From: Pardosa pseudoannulata
Lineage: Eukaryota > Arthropoda > Arachnida > Araneae > Lycosidae
NCBI GenBank assembly: GCA_032207245.1
Contig: CM063510.1
Location: 155,405,096 to 155,469,095 of the forward strand
DNA length: 64,000 nucleotides
Direction: 5' to 3'
The notes under the pieces were generated by a model that was given only the letters and a program-made list of their open reading frames with translations, did not search any database and had not been told where the DNA came from. The translations under genes were made by a program, and so were the position numbers. This document shows, piece after piece, positions 41,232-49,100 of this stretch (within the stretch, counting starts at the first letter, position 1; each line of letters starts with the position of its first letter).

Positions 41232-42485
41232 TTAATATTTATATAGTAAAAAGAAGAAAAATTAAAAAGTAATATACAAGGCACATTTTAAGAATTAAGA
41301 AAATATTTTGCGAGTTCATTCTGAATATATGACATAAAAAAACATGCTTATATATTTTCTCACTATATTTGGTGATAAGGGCAGAGACCCGTTTTCTGCC
41401 ACAGGCATTAAAGGACCTAGTTACAGCCCTGAAGTGCATTTGAATGTATGTGGGAGATGTAACCAGCCTAGAGCTAGAAAAATGAAGATGACAGCATTGA
41501 TAGAAATTTAAAAATTCAAATAGCAAAAGTATTTAATATAAAATTTATGCTAAATACTTTTGCGACATATCCCTAAATTGAATGGGCCACAAAAATATTC
41601 GTGAGCATCACATATGGCCAGCAAATTTGACATCCCTGGACAACAAGATTAATTTTTTGAATAAATAGAATTTTAGAATTCAGCATAAAAACAATTACAG
41701 ATTTGTAAGAGATGGGTTACCACTGTAATATCTAAATGATATTTAAGTTTATCTAATAACAGGTTCTTTTAGATAGAAAACTGTATTGAAGTAGGGAAGG
41801 AGAAGCTTGTTTTTTTCTACACAAATATCATATTTTAAGCCATTTAATTCTTCAAATATAACTATATTCTTATTATAAAATACCTAAATACATATGAGTT
41901 AATTTAGTGGCTATCAATGCAAAAGACTTTTTGAATTTATTTAAGTACCTTTCAACTACAGCATGACAACACTTTAGAGTTTATTTAAATTAAATAATTT
42001 TCTTATGATCGATGAAAACGTCATGAAATACATTCATTGTATTAATTTAAATTGAAATAAATGTACGAAATTATCAATAAAATTGTTATCATGAGATACC
42101 ATGAATAATGTTATCAAATATATAAAAAATATTCTTAAAAATGCATTTTTATATAAACCTACGTATCAGTAAAATCAAAATATTCTTCATCAGCATCTTC
42201 CAAGCTACTAGTATAACTATAATATTTGCTACCGTGTGCAGATAAATTTGCAGGATTTTCTTTTGGAGTAGATGACGCTGCGATTTTTCCTGAATTTAGT
42301 GTAGATGAGGCTTTTAATTCTTCAATCTCTCTCCTAAGAGTGTCAATAGTACCTGATAAATGATTTAATTTTCTAGTAAAACATTTATTAACTTTGTAAT
42401 ACATATATATTCCACTAATTCCAACTACAACTCCAGCCCCTAGGGCAGCAACTAAACTTAATCTATCCCTTAATATAGCATCCAT
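14157..42485 (-). CDS. RMDN: Regulator of microtubule dynamics (RMDN/FAM82) family protein, nine exons
   Basis: Seen: nine exons join in frame on the minus strand: 42163-42485, 35793-35955, 33890-34001, 28719-28855, 28414-28491, 25152-25250, 21046-21096, 18231-18311 and 14157-14231 (stop TGA at 14157-14159). All introns have GT...AG borders and phases agree, giving 372 residues. Residues about 10-30 are a hydrophobic segment ending GIYMYY, followed by a predicted coiled coil (36-60), a low-complexity linker, an acidic stretch with EYFDFTD (101-107), and from about 162 a TPR-like domain with [59 protein letters not shown] and [14 protein letters not shown], the hallmark blocks of RMDN1-3. Known: RMDN3 (PTPIP51) is an outer-mitochondrial-membrane protein that binds ER VAP proteins through an FFAT-like motif; RMDN1 associates with microtubules. 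Inference: N-terminal anchor plus FFAT-like motif favours an RMDN2/3-type tether, but orthology within the family is not settled. The ATG at 42485 has a good context (AACAATGG). Exons are small; intron 1 is about 6.2 kb and full of transposons. Confidence 0.93.
14707..14780. repeat. (TA)n(TG)n microsatellite
   Basis: Alternating TA for about 50 bp then TG for about 20 bp, in the last intron of the RMDN gene. Confidence 0.9.
14881..15464 (+). mobile_element. Solo LTR of a retrotransposon, 584 bp
   Basis: The segment starts TGTAAGGAATTTGCACCC and ends GGTGCGTTACA (TG...CA, with TGTAA/TTACA as short inverted ends). It is flanked by a perfect 5-bp duplication CCCAT (14876-14880 and 15465-15469). 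It is clearly GC-richer than its surroundings, carries an AATAAA-type signal near 15326 and has no internal retroviral-type genes. A 5-bp duplication and this layout fit a Ty3/gypsy or BEL-type LTR left after recombination between two LTRs. It lies in the last RMDN intron. Confidence 0.85.
15470..17008. other. RMDN intronic AT-rich sequence
   Basis: It holds only a TA/CATA microsatellite at about 16517-16576 and short chance reading frames. Confidence 0.5.
17009..17186 (-). repeat. tRNA-derived SINE, diverged
   Basis: Reverse-oriented: tail GTTTGGTTGATTTAGAG, body CACAAGAGCTAATGAGA, and a decayed tRNA half ending CCATTTGGCTATTGTTCAGC. One of the oldest-looking copies. Confidence 0.7.
18870..19732. 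mobile_element. hAT-like non-autonomous element with TTAAG subterminal repeats
   Basis: The ends are inverted: CAGGGTTCCCGC at the left, CAGGGCTCCCAT reading the right end in reverse. Only 6 bp (ATTGCA) are duplicated at the edges, not the 8 bp expected for hAT. Near the right end units like TTAAGGAGTTTTTAAGGA repeat, and related ones occur at the left. It contains a TA microsatellite (19251-19281) and, at 19309, the start of another interspersed repeat (ACTAGCTAATTATACCCGAC). A diverged relative is at 36386-37299. Confidence 0.6.
19790..20056 (+). mobile_element. Possible LTR end plus primer-binding-site remnant
   Basis: A stretch starting TGTGTGGCTTTGCCTC is followed by an AATAAA signal (about 19959), a short R/U5-like part and then CTTCGCCCACAATGTGGGACC. 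That last piece resembles the primer-binding site region (TGGCGCCC...GTGGG) after an LTR in gypsy-like elements. No duplication or coding remnant was found, so the call is weak. Confidence 0.3.
22083..22593. mobile_element. TTAA-type (piggyBac-like) element nested in the Tigger element
   Basis: Begins right after TTAA (22079-22082) with GCCTTTAACGAACGG and ends with CCTTTAAAGGGGG before TTGA, a mutated TTAA. It aligns along its length with 47032-47569, which has clean TTAA borders (for example TTGCAG.GAA.CCACCTG...TAAA and TTATGACCCCAAA). Removing it with one TTAA joins GGCCACTTAA to CCGCTCTGAAGGG, in keeping with the repeated GGCC/CCGCTC units of the host element. Confidence 0.65.
22778..22945 (-). 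pseudogene. Fossil N-terminal DNA-binding domain of a Tigger transposase
   Basis: From ATG at 22943-22945 the frame reads [17 protein letters not shown], a stop, then [12 protein letters not shown], another stop, and continues to [16 protein letters not shown]. The pattern LxLEQ...VLxxxENGKSxRKLAEEF...I is the CENP-B N-terminal helix-turn-helix of Tigger/pogo transposases. Two internal stops and the lack of a DDE domain show it is dead. Confidence 0.75.
23500..23735. mobile_element. Possible short hAT-like remnant
   Basis: CATTACCCAAACATTTTTTG plus CAGCAGCATCTA at the left is roughly inverted at the right, where the reverse strand reads CAGTGTCACAATTCTCAAAC then TGGGAGTTGCAGCAAAATC. These resemble the CAGTG.TTCCCAAACT...GC.GCA ends common in hAT elements. 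No matching 8-bp duplication was found. Confidence 0.35.
24052..24172 (+). repeat. GC-rich fragment, possible LINE 3' tail
   Basis: A 110-bp block (CGCAACCCAGGGCCCTTGGT, then AGAGATTGGCACCGTAGGC, then GCTGAGGAGTTTAGTTT) stands out from the AT-rich surroundings and runs into a TA-rich tail. Layout and motifs suggest a 3' end of a non-LTR retrotransposon, but no reverse transcriptase remains to prove it. Confidence 0.3.
25644..26407 (-). mobile_element. Tigger-type element, internally deleted, 764 bp
   Basis: TA-flanked. The ends are inverted: CAGTAGAACCTCGGTATAAA at the left, CAGTAGAACCTCTTTTTAAT reversed from the right, with GACCCC on both sides. The only coding remnant is the C-terminal tail of a transposase (25772-26138). 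It is an internal-deletion derivative of an autonomous Tigger element, sitting in an RMDN intron. Confidence 0.85.
25772..26138 (-). pseudogene. C-terminal tail of a Tigger transposase with a frameshift
   Basis: An open frame of 115 codons (26138 to 25791) contains [11 protein letters not shown], the acidic [21 protein letters not shown] and ALCQYFEGQ, in the manner of the region after the DDE domain in Tigger transposases. A second, overlapping frame (down to 25772) reads [23 protein letters not shown] fits the PCNA-interacting-peptide pattern QxxIxxFF, and pogo transposase is known to carry such a motif at its C-terminus. The two frames overlap near the end, so I infer a frameshift just before this motif. 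Confidence 0.6.
27098..28036. mobile_element. TTAA-flanked element with GGTATC ends, 939 bp
   Basis: TTAA occurs on both sides (27094-27097 and 28037-28040). The ends are inverted: GGTATCTGTCTATGTT at the left and GGTATCCGTCTACGTT reversed from the right, 14 of 16 matching. TTAA duplication is the piggyBac superfamily signature. No transposase was recognised. Confidence 0.72.
29037..29915. mobile_element. Tigger/pogo-like non-autonomous element, copy B
   Basis: Homologous to 1574-2366 over its whole length. TA-flanked with CAGTGAAACCTGCTTAAGAA at the left and CAATAAAACCCATTTAAAAA reversed from the right. The middle carries an inverted block around 29220-29310 where AAGAAGTTTTCTCTTTCTGT is met by its near complement, and a TG/TA microsatellite. 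The internal duplicated end motif seen in copy A is also here (about 29217). Confidence 0.8.
30718..30827. repeat. (TA)n(TG)n microsatellite
   Basis: TA and TG dinucleotides for about 110 bp in an RMDN intron. The reading frame across it is a chance product. Confidence 0.9.
30835..31092 (+). mobile_element. Possible LTR 3' part with primer-binding-site-like sequence
   Basis: ATAAATAAATGTTCGTGTAC (polyadenylation-like) is followed by TTGCCATAATTTGGTGCTAG and AAATGG. The latter resembles the TTTGGTGCCGAAA...GG that follows an LTR in several retrotransposons. No duplication and no coding remnant were found. Confidence 0.25.
31597..31774 (-). repeat. tRNA-derived SINE
   Basis: A well preserved reverse-oriented copy: GGTTTGGTTTGGAGTGCTA, then ATGAGGGCTAATGAGAC, and GATTCGAACCCATGAACTCC covering the B box. 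The A-box half is partly mutated (GAGAGCACTCTAAAGAATAG). Confidence 0.85.
31961..32027 (-). repeat. tRNA-derived SINE, tRNA half only
   Basis: Only the tRNA-like part is present: GGGATTCGAACCCATGAACT, ACCAAAGGCCAGCACCCTAA and CGGCCATTGTTTGGC. The body and tail are missing. Confidence 0.75.
32459..32522 (+). repeat. tRNA-derived SINE, tail only
   Basis: Contains GGTCTCATTAGCCCTCGTGT, AGTAGACCGTAGCGCTCC and three AAACC repeats. The tail itself is excellently preserved while the tRNA half is absent. Confidence 0.8.
32964..33190 (-). mobile_element. TTAA-type (piggyBac-like) short element, 227 bp, copy 1
   Basis: TTAA on both sides (32960-32963, 33191-33194). The left end is CCCTTTAGTGGGCC; the reversed right end is CCCTTTCGTGGGAAG. 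It is homologous to 45499-45732 in the opposite orientation (shared: GGGTTTTGCGCTTCCCACAG, and GTCTTCCCGTCGTTTCAATA against its complement). CCC ends next to TTAA are typical of piggyBac-type elements. Confidence 0.85.
33195..33594. mobile_element. Adjacent TTAA-bounded repeat segment
   Basis: The neighbouring element's right TTAA (33191-33194) and another TTAA (33595-33598) bound this segment, which ends GGACAGGCAAAGGG. Its right part is similar to 12800-12975. The left end (AAGGGATGCC) is not a clear inverted partner, so it may be half of a larger element that copy 1 entered. Confidence 0.35.
34414..35239 (-). mobile_element. hAT element remnant, 826 bp
   Basis: A perfect 8-bp duplication CTATACAG flanks it (34406-34413, 35240-35247). 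The ends are inverted: CAGAGGTGGGCAAA and, reversed from the right, CAGAGGTGGGCCAAA. A decayed hAT transposase C-terminus lies inside (34917-35084), so this is an internal-deletion product of an autonomous hAT element and not an unrelated MITE. Confidence 0.92.
34917..35084 (-). pseudogene. Fossil hAT transposase C-terminal dimerisation region
   Basis: One minus-strand frame reads [15 protein letters not shown], a stop, then [19 protein letters not shown] and LDPNFEEI before the terminal stop. Known: CER.FS.M...K...R..LTDE.L...L is the conserved hAT C-terminal (dimerisation) motif, in the style of GTF2IRD2-like transposases. One internal stop and loss of the catalytic core make it inactive. 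Confidence 0.78.
36338..36385 (+). mobile_element. Possible hAT terminal fragment
   Basis: CAGTGGTCTTCAAACTTTTA followed by CTCACAGCACCC matches the general form of hAT ends (CAGTGGTTCTCAAAC...GCACCC). It runs straight into the element at 36386, which may have interrupted it. No right end was found. Confidence 0.35.
36386..37299. mobile_element. hAT-like element, relative of 18870-19732
   Basis: The left end CAAGGTTCAGACTCTTTCC resembles the left end at 18870 (CAGGGTTCCCGCTCTTTTTC); the reversed right end is CATGGTTCGGCCGGGTGC. Units like TTAAGCACTTTTTAAGGGC repeat at 37150-37290, parallel to the TTAAGGAG units of the relative. No target duplication is visible, so it is old or its borders are misplaced. 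Confidence 0.45.
37600..38609 (+). mobile_element. Helitron-like element, 3' end preserved
   Basis: The 3' end carries a hairpin CCCATCATATGACGGG (38583-38598, one mismatch) followed 7 bp later by CTAG and a T, as expected for Helitrons (hairpin, CTRR, insertion before T). The body is homologous to 50940-51420 (for example ATCCATATTGGAT, GAGTTAG.GTTAG, CATTATGA.GTCATTCCTTTAA). It has an internal duplication around CCCCTTTTTCGAGCATTTAA compared with the other copy. The 5' end is not clear. Confidence 0.6.
37768..37822. repeat. Perfect 21-bp inverted repeat
   Basis: CCTCTTATTCTATACTAAAT T at the left pairs perfectly with its complement after a 13-nt loop (37789-37801). It lies inside the Helitron-like element in a part absent from the second copy, so it may mark a separate small insertion or duplication. 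Confidence 0.85.
39390..40229. mobile_element. hAT-like non-autonomous element, 840 bp
   Basis: A perfect 8-bp duplication GGAGAAAC (39382-39389, 40230-40237). The ends are inverted: CAGGGTTGGCAAGTTTTTGC and, reversed from the right, CAGGGTTGGTCATTTTGC. Subterminal GCCAG/GCAAAAA units repeat at both ends. It shares the same terminal type as 49642-50528. No transposase was recognised. Confidence 0.9.
40687..41431. mobile_element. hAT-like non-autonomous element, 745 bp, with long TA tract
   Basis: A perfect 8-bp duplication AAGTGCAT (40679-40686, 41432-41439). The ends are inverted: CAAGGCCATAACTAGGAC and, reversed from the right, CAGGGCTGTAACTAGGTC. The interior contains an 88-bp TA microsatellite. 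The reading frames that cross these borders are by chance. Confidence 0.88.
41139..41226. repeat. (TA)n microsatellite
   Basis: The longest TA run in the window, inside the hAT-like element at 40687-41431. Confidence 0.95.
41571..41638 (-). mobile_element. hAT terminal fragment
   Basis: GAATGGGCCACAAAAATATTC and GGCCAGCAAATTTGACATCC then CTG match the common hAT end CAGGG.TGTCAAA.....GGCC read in reverse. The other end is absent, so it is truncated. Confidence 0.5.
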
Positions 42486-43125
42486 TGTTAATAAGAGAAA
42501 TTTATCCTTTCATAATTAATAAGATAGAAACTTCCTCCAAGTAAACGAAAAACAAAACTTGTGATTTTGATACTAAATTACAGTTGCAGTTAATCAAGTT
42601 CGAAATACTAAACATTGAGAAGTACCACGCATTTTTACAAGTTTATTTATAGGTTTCTAAATACTCGAGTTTTAGAATAAGATTTTTAATATAACATTTA
42701 TTTAATTGCGAAATTTTATTAGAATGATTTATTTACATCGATAATATCTTATACTATTTGTTATTTTTTTTCTCGTTCTAACTCGTGTAATTTGTATTTA
42801 AAATGTGGTGGCATAAACTTATAGTATTTTGTTTACAGTTAGGGAATGTTGGAAATTAACTTTTGCTCATGTGTATTTTTTTAATTCAGTTTGAAAGTTC
42901 TTGGTGAAAAACTGCCACTTTCTTAGATGTTTATTATTAGCTATTTTATTTTTCCGACTAATTTCTTATTGTCTTATTGCTAATCGCCAAATATTTTAAC
43001 TACAAAATCTTTTTGTTCCAGCTTTATAGTTACAAATTATATGAAAGCATAGACGTCTTTATTCAACTATCCACATTCAGTTTGGTTTTTCTGTTTATTT
43101 TGATTCATCTGTACTCCACAAAAAT
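42486..43125. promoter_or_regulatory. Shared head-to-head promoter interval of RMDN and MED18
   Basis: The start codons of the two genes face away from each other and are 640 bp apart, so both promoters and both 5' untranslated regions must fit here, unless an upstream non-coding exon exists that I cannot see. The interval is AT-rich with no CpG island, no clear TATA box placed for either gene and no recognised transposon. A bidirectional promoter is an inference from geometry only. Confidence 0.6.
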
Positions 43126-46100
43126 ATGGAATCAGTAACCACCTCAAGGCGAAATTTCAGCATTGCACCCCAGCAGGAGTTTTTAATGCAAGGAAGCATC
43201 ATGGACACTCATTGTGAAGTTTTGTTACATAGACTTCGTGGGCTTTGTGATAATGCTGATGAACCTCCGGAAACTTTTCATGACTATGAAATGGTTTATC
43301 AAATCCGTATGTTGTATTAGTTATCGCAGCACATAAACATGTTTTCTAAATCAACTTTTAAAATCTGAATCTTCAAGCTTTACGCTTGCATACTTGAGTA
43401 TATGGTAAAAATGCAATTTGGGGTGCCCCCTTTTTTTTGGGATATTTTTAGTTAATGCAGACATACATTTGAAATGTTGATGATAAGTATATATATAAGA
43501 GCAATAAAATACAATAAAAGTAATAAACTATAAGTAAAAAATACAATATAAATGAAATGTATACACAAATTGGAGCATTTTTTTTTATTTGTAAATGTAT
43601 GAAGAACAATTTTCAAATCATATTGAAATTAAACATAAGATATGGATACATATTTTATAAAATCAATGAAAATGCATTAAAAAGCATAAACTATGAGTAT
43701 TAAAATATTTAAAATAATATACAGAATTTTTATTCAAAACTTGGACAGAAAGGCCCTCAGGTCGCTAAATGTCAGAAAATTTGCATACTTAACAGTGATA
43801 AATATAGATATAGAATCAAATATTGGGAGCACCCTAAACTACAGTGAAGCCTTGTATATATATGTATGTATGTATACTTGCACAAAAACATAGTAAAATG
43901 CATTTTTAAATGCCACCCCTTAGGAAAAGTGCTATTTTGCTATTTGGTGCATTTGTGATGAGAGTTAAAATGAAATTAATATATGGTGGTGCGATGTATC
44001 TCGAGAGTAAAGAAATGGATTTATTTTGGAATATAATACAAAAACATTGCATTATGTTACTCTGAGTTAGTTTAATCTGAAAGTGAAAACATAATTTCTA
44101 TTTAGGATCTTTTTAAGAGTTGGAAATGTCATATACCAAACTAATATACATTAAAGCAATCAAATTTTAAAAGTTTAATATAGTCAATAAGAGTATGTCA
44201 ACAGAAGGGGGAAAATTTTGGCATAGTAGTTGAAATGAGTTGAATTTTACTCGTGCAATGAAAAGTAATGTTAAATATACATATATTAAAAATATTTAAA
44301 GGAAAATTGTTTTCTCCTATTAATATCTAAACATTTGACAGTAGAAGTAAGGGAATTTTTAACACGTTGTATGCAAGTGCAGTTTTCCATATTTTTTACA
44401 GGCATGAAAGTTTTCCGCTTTTTTGACAGCCTTTAGGACTGTTTATGAGATCGATGCAAATCCATCGAGAAATCGTGATTGGAAAATGGGATAGGGGTTG
44501 CAATCCTGGTCAAAATCAGTATCTTCAACCGCGTGTTTTCGCTGAGATATACGCTGGCGGAGATATGACTATGCATACTGATTCACTTCCATTCCAATTG
44601 GCTCTACATACTATATATTGCATGTACCAAACCAACAAACCATATCAGCAATTATTGAATATTTGGCTGCTCCAAATGCTAACAACCAATCATTCTAAAT
44701 TATTAGGCAGACTCCTCAAAAACTATGGTTTATCTTTTATATTGTTAGATTAACTGCTACAAAAACACTATCCTGCTCCAAATCTGCATTTTGGCTGCAA
44801 CGAAATTCGTTCTTTTACTACAAATTTTGTGTTGCTGTTCCGAAAATTGCTCGAAAATGCTTGAACGCAACATTCCTGTATGTAGTACTGAATCATATTG
44901 TGAAAAAGAGTTATGTAAGAGAAAATGTAATCATCACCCAGGGAAGTTCAGCTTTTTTTGTCATTGTCTACTTTCATGCCTGTTTTTACTGTATAGTAGG
45001 CAAATCCAATTTTTCAACTCAGATTAGTCTGTAGTTTTCAATGTTTCTTTGTTTCTGGATTGTGATCATCATTAAACAGAAATTACTTGCCACATAATAT
45101 GGCTCAGAAAGTAAAATTAATAAGGGGCATGATTATATATAAAAAAAGTCTTTAGAACATTTTCTATTAGTCAAACTTTTGATGTTCTGTGCATGCAAAA
45201 TTTCAAAGGAGTTCTGCTGTCACAAATGCCTAGTTAACTGTTTATCCATCATCTGTCTATACCATTAAGTTCTTTTTATTATTATTATTATTATTTATTA
45301 CTGTTTTAAGATTTCAATGTCTTTAGACAATTTTATGTTTTTCAATTTACTTATTTCAAATTGTATAGTTCTAACTTCTAAAAAGCTGTGTATTAAATGA
45401 TAGCTGAATGGTAAGATGCTGTACTTTGATACCGAAGTTCGTGGCAACAAATCATGCTATTGGCATGTATGTTCATAGCCATTTGGAATCAGCTTTAACC
45501 CTTTCATGGGCCGTGGGAAGATTACTTCCCACCTATATGATCTTACAAATTACACCTGTGGGAAGCGCAAAACCCATTACAATATATTGGTCTTGTTATT
45601 GAAACGACGGGAAGACCGATTCCCGCTTCGGTTTTGCGCTGTCATCAATTGTTCGATCGATTGAATAAAATTAGCAGCTCTGTTTTGAAAGTTTGGAAAC
45701 GTGGAGGGAGAAATAAATGGCCCACAAAAGGGTTAAACAGTTAATCCCAGTCTCATTAGCCCTTGTTAGCACAACAGTGCTTCAAAGCTGATTTCATTTT
45801 AAAGATTTTAGTGATAAGTCATTCTAAGAAAAAAATTAATAATTGTTCTACTATTTTTTGGTAAAGTATGAATAAGATTCTAATAGCCTTTAGTTACTTC
45901 TCAGTCTGTGTGTATTTTTATTATATACTAGTTGAAGTACCCAGTTTTGCCCATGTACAGATGGACTTTAATATTCTATTTAAAGTTGAGTATTTGACTG
46001 TAAGTAAATGGGGCAAAATTTAACAAAGGTCTAATAAAATTTTAATTTTTTAACGTACAAAAGGAATATTTTTGGCTTAAGGATTAAATTTAATATTGTT

Positions 46101-49100
46101 TTACATTTTTTCCCCAGTTTACAAATAATAAGAGATTAGAAAATAATGATCAGAAATATTGAATGATTTATGGAGATTTTGAATGTTTAGTCAAATTAAA
46201 AAATATTTGTAAAATCCAAAATTTTTTAGAAAGCGTTTTGAAACTTTAAGTAAAGCTGCTTACTGCACGCTCATGTTCAGAATTTCATTGTTTGCTTTGA
46301 ATTTTATGTAGTTATATGTTTAAGTCAAATGAGTTTTATAAACATGTAAAAAAAATTTAGGGGAAAATATTTTTTTTAATCACACAGTTTGAGACTGGAA
46401 ATTCTAGACTTTTAATGATGCAAAAATATTCCAAATATAGAAATTATGAAAATGTATATGACAATTTAAATATCTGCTTCATAAAAATGTTTCAAAATTG
46501 ACCTTTTGATAAAAAAATTTTTTTAGTTATATTGTAGGAGAGAGAAATTATCAGGTTATATGATTCAGTCTGTATTTTTAGTCTTAACTCCTTCTAGAAT
46601 TGACAGATTAGATTCTCTCTCATCAAATATGTCATATGTGCTTAAACTATTGATGGAAATTAGTGATCTAGCGGTTTTAATTAAATTCCTACATAAATTT
46701 TAATTAGACAATAACCTTCCTCTTGTCAAGGTTTAGTGTACAAAATTTCATCGAGATTGAAACAAAACTGTAGACAAATTTCCCAGACATACAGACCCAC
46801 TGACATTTTTCTTTACCTTTATAGACAAAGCCATATAGGTAAAAATAACAGAAATATACCCCATTGTTTACAAATAACAATATTTTTTGAAAGATTTTAC
46901 ATTTCATTAAATTAGAATAAATTGCTCAGTAGATAGACTATTACCTACCCAAAAGAATTTTATAATTCAAGAATTATACGTAATCCATTATATGTAAACA
47001 TTGCATGTTTTTCAACTATAAAATTGCTTAACCCTTTAGCGGACAGTGGTTTTGCAGTGAAACCTCCTGTTAAACATTTATTTTCTCCATTTTTTGAGAA
47101 ATATGAATGGTTTTTTATGTTTTTGACATTTAAAACTTAGAATAAATGATAGCACTGCATTTATTTTTCTTTTGCATTATATGTATTTAAACTTGCTGTA
47201 CATGAAAAGTTAGTAATTCGATTTTTTTTTTTCACTTATGACCCCAAACAAAAATATCTATTCAAACAACACTTATAAATTGTTAAGCTATTTATTTATT
47301 ATACTTTTTAAGAACACTTATTTATTGTTCTTCCAATGTAATTCAAATTTAAAAAAAGTATTATGTTCACTCTGTACAAGGGGATGGGTTTGTCAGTTAT
47401 TCCCTCCCCCTCCCCAGCTCAATCCCTCTTACAGTATCCTCTAATGGAAACCCCTCTAAGGATTGTAATGAAAAATTTTAATACATTTTGCATTTCTAAG
47501 GTTCATGGGTAATCTTTATAAACTAATTTATTGAATTCCAAAGAATTTATGTAGGTGACCTTTAAAGGGTTAATGTAAAAGATGTTGTGAAGTCACCGGG
47601 CGACCGTTCCTTGTTTTGGTTTGTCCTGGAGGAGGACGAATCAGGGGGTGACCACGACCAAGACAAGAGCCGGGGGAGGAGGGGGAAAGAAAGAAAAAAG
47701 AATAAGAAGGGGACTGGAGAGGGATGGTGGCGAGAGACACTGATAACGGCGATGTAGATGTAAATATTGTATATAACTTTGTGTCGTTGGTGTTAATAAA
47801 ACCCTAGAAAATGCAAGAGTTCTAGAGATGATTCCTGCTTACTGTTTCCCTAACTCGAACCAAACACAGGAGCAGGTTTTACAGATGTATAATTAATAAA
47901 TGTTAAGGATATACATAATTATCAGATTTTATATTAAAGCAAACTGCTTTCTGTCATAATGTTTAATACATTATGGTGTCACAATGACTACAGGTTTTAT
48001 TTTCAGCCTATAATATTTTCAAATGTACTAATATTAACTATGTGATATACTTTGTACAGTGGAAAAACTAGGTACAAAAGTTGAAATGTTTCTGTATTTT
48101 TATCAGGTGGTCCTACAACAACTCCTCTAGTTCTGCGTGCAAGGCAAGCATTAGACCATCCAGAAATGCCATGGTAATTTTTTAAATTTTAATTTTATTA
48201 AATGATCTTGAATTTACAATTTTTTAGTATCCATTGGTAGATATCCACAGTATTTTAGAATCTTGCTTTAATAGTGTCTGTAATCAGAGACTGACAAAAG
48301 TTGTAAAATCTTAGGAGCCAGGAAAAATTTTTAGGAGATTATTAACATCTGTTGTATCCATTCTGAAACGGGTTATTTATTATGAATATAAAGATTGCAA
48401 TAAATAAAATATTTACCTACGAGTAGTCGAGTTATAACTATAAAAACAGCTTAGATTATGAGAATTCTACTAGCACTGAAGCAAAAATCATACCTTGTGC
48501 TGTATGGTAACATATAGGCATCGAAAAAGCAATGCTTCGGGCTTCCAAGAAAAATTTATATGTTCAGCAAATGTAGCACCACATGGCGCCCGCCGCTGCG
48601 GTGCCGATAAACCGAACATCTATTCCATGTGCAGAGAATTTCCCTGCACGCTGGCACAATAGAGCGAACTGTTTCTTGTTCGGTCAGTGGATTAATTTAT
48701 ATTTATTAATTGTTTTTAACATTTTGAAATTATATATTCTTCGAAAAACAGCTTGACAGTTTTTAAAAACAAAACCAGGGATATGGTGTTACATAATATA
48801 ACTTATATACTGTAAGACACAATGAATGGTAAAATTTGGACTGTTCTGTTAAAATTCGTTTCTTTAAAACAAAACAACATTGTTTTTCAGCTAATTATTT
48901 CAAAAAATATAATACATCATCGAAATTACTTTACCACACTAAAACATTTTACTTTATATTGATGAAATACTTCTTTTATATTTCCATGAAAACAAAATCT
49001 TACAATATATAAATTTAAACATTAACTGTGTGCAAAATCGTATGGCCAGTTAATCAGTTAAAAAACCAAAAGTGCTTCAGCACTTAAGTCCCAGCTCTAA

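Noticed and set aside
44445..45027. Two reading frames of 102 and 78 codons taken as genes
   Set aside because: They lie inside the hAT-like element 44399-44982, match no family I know and have no splice or conservation support.
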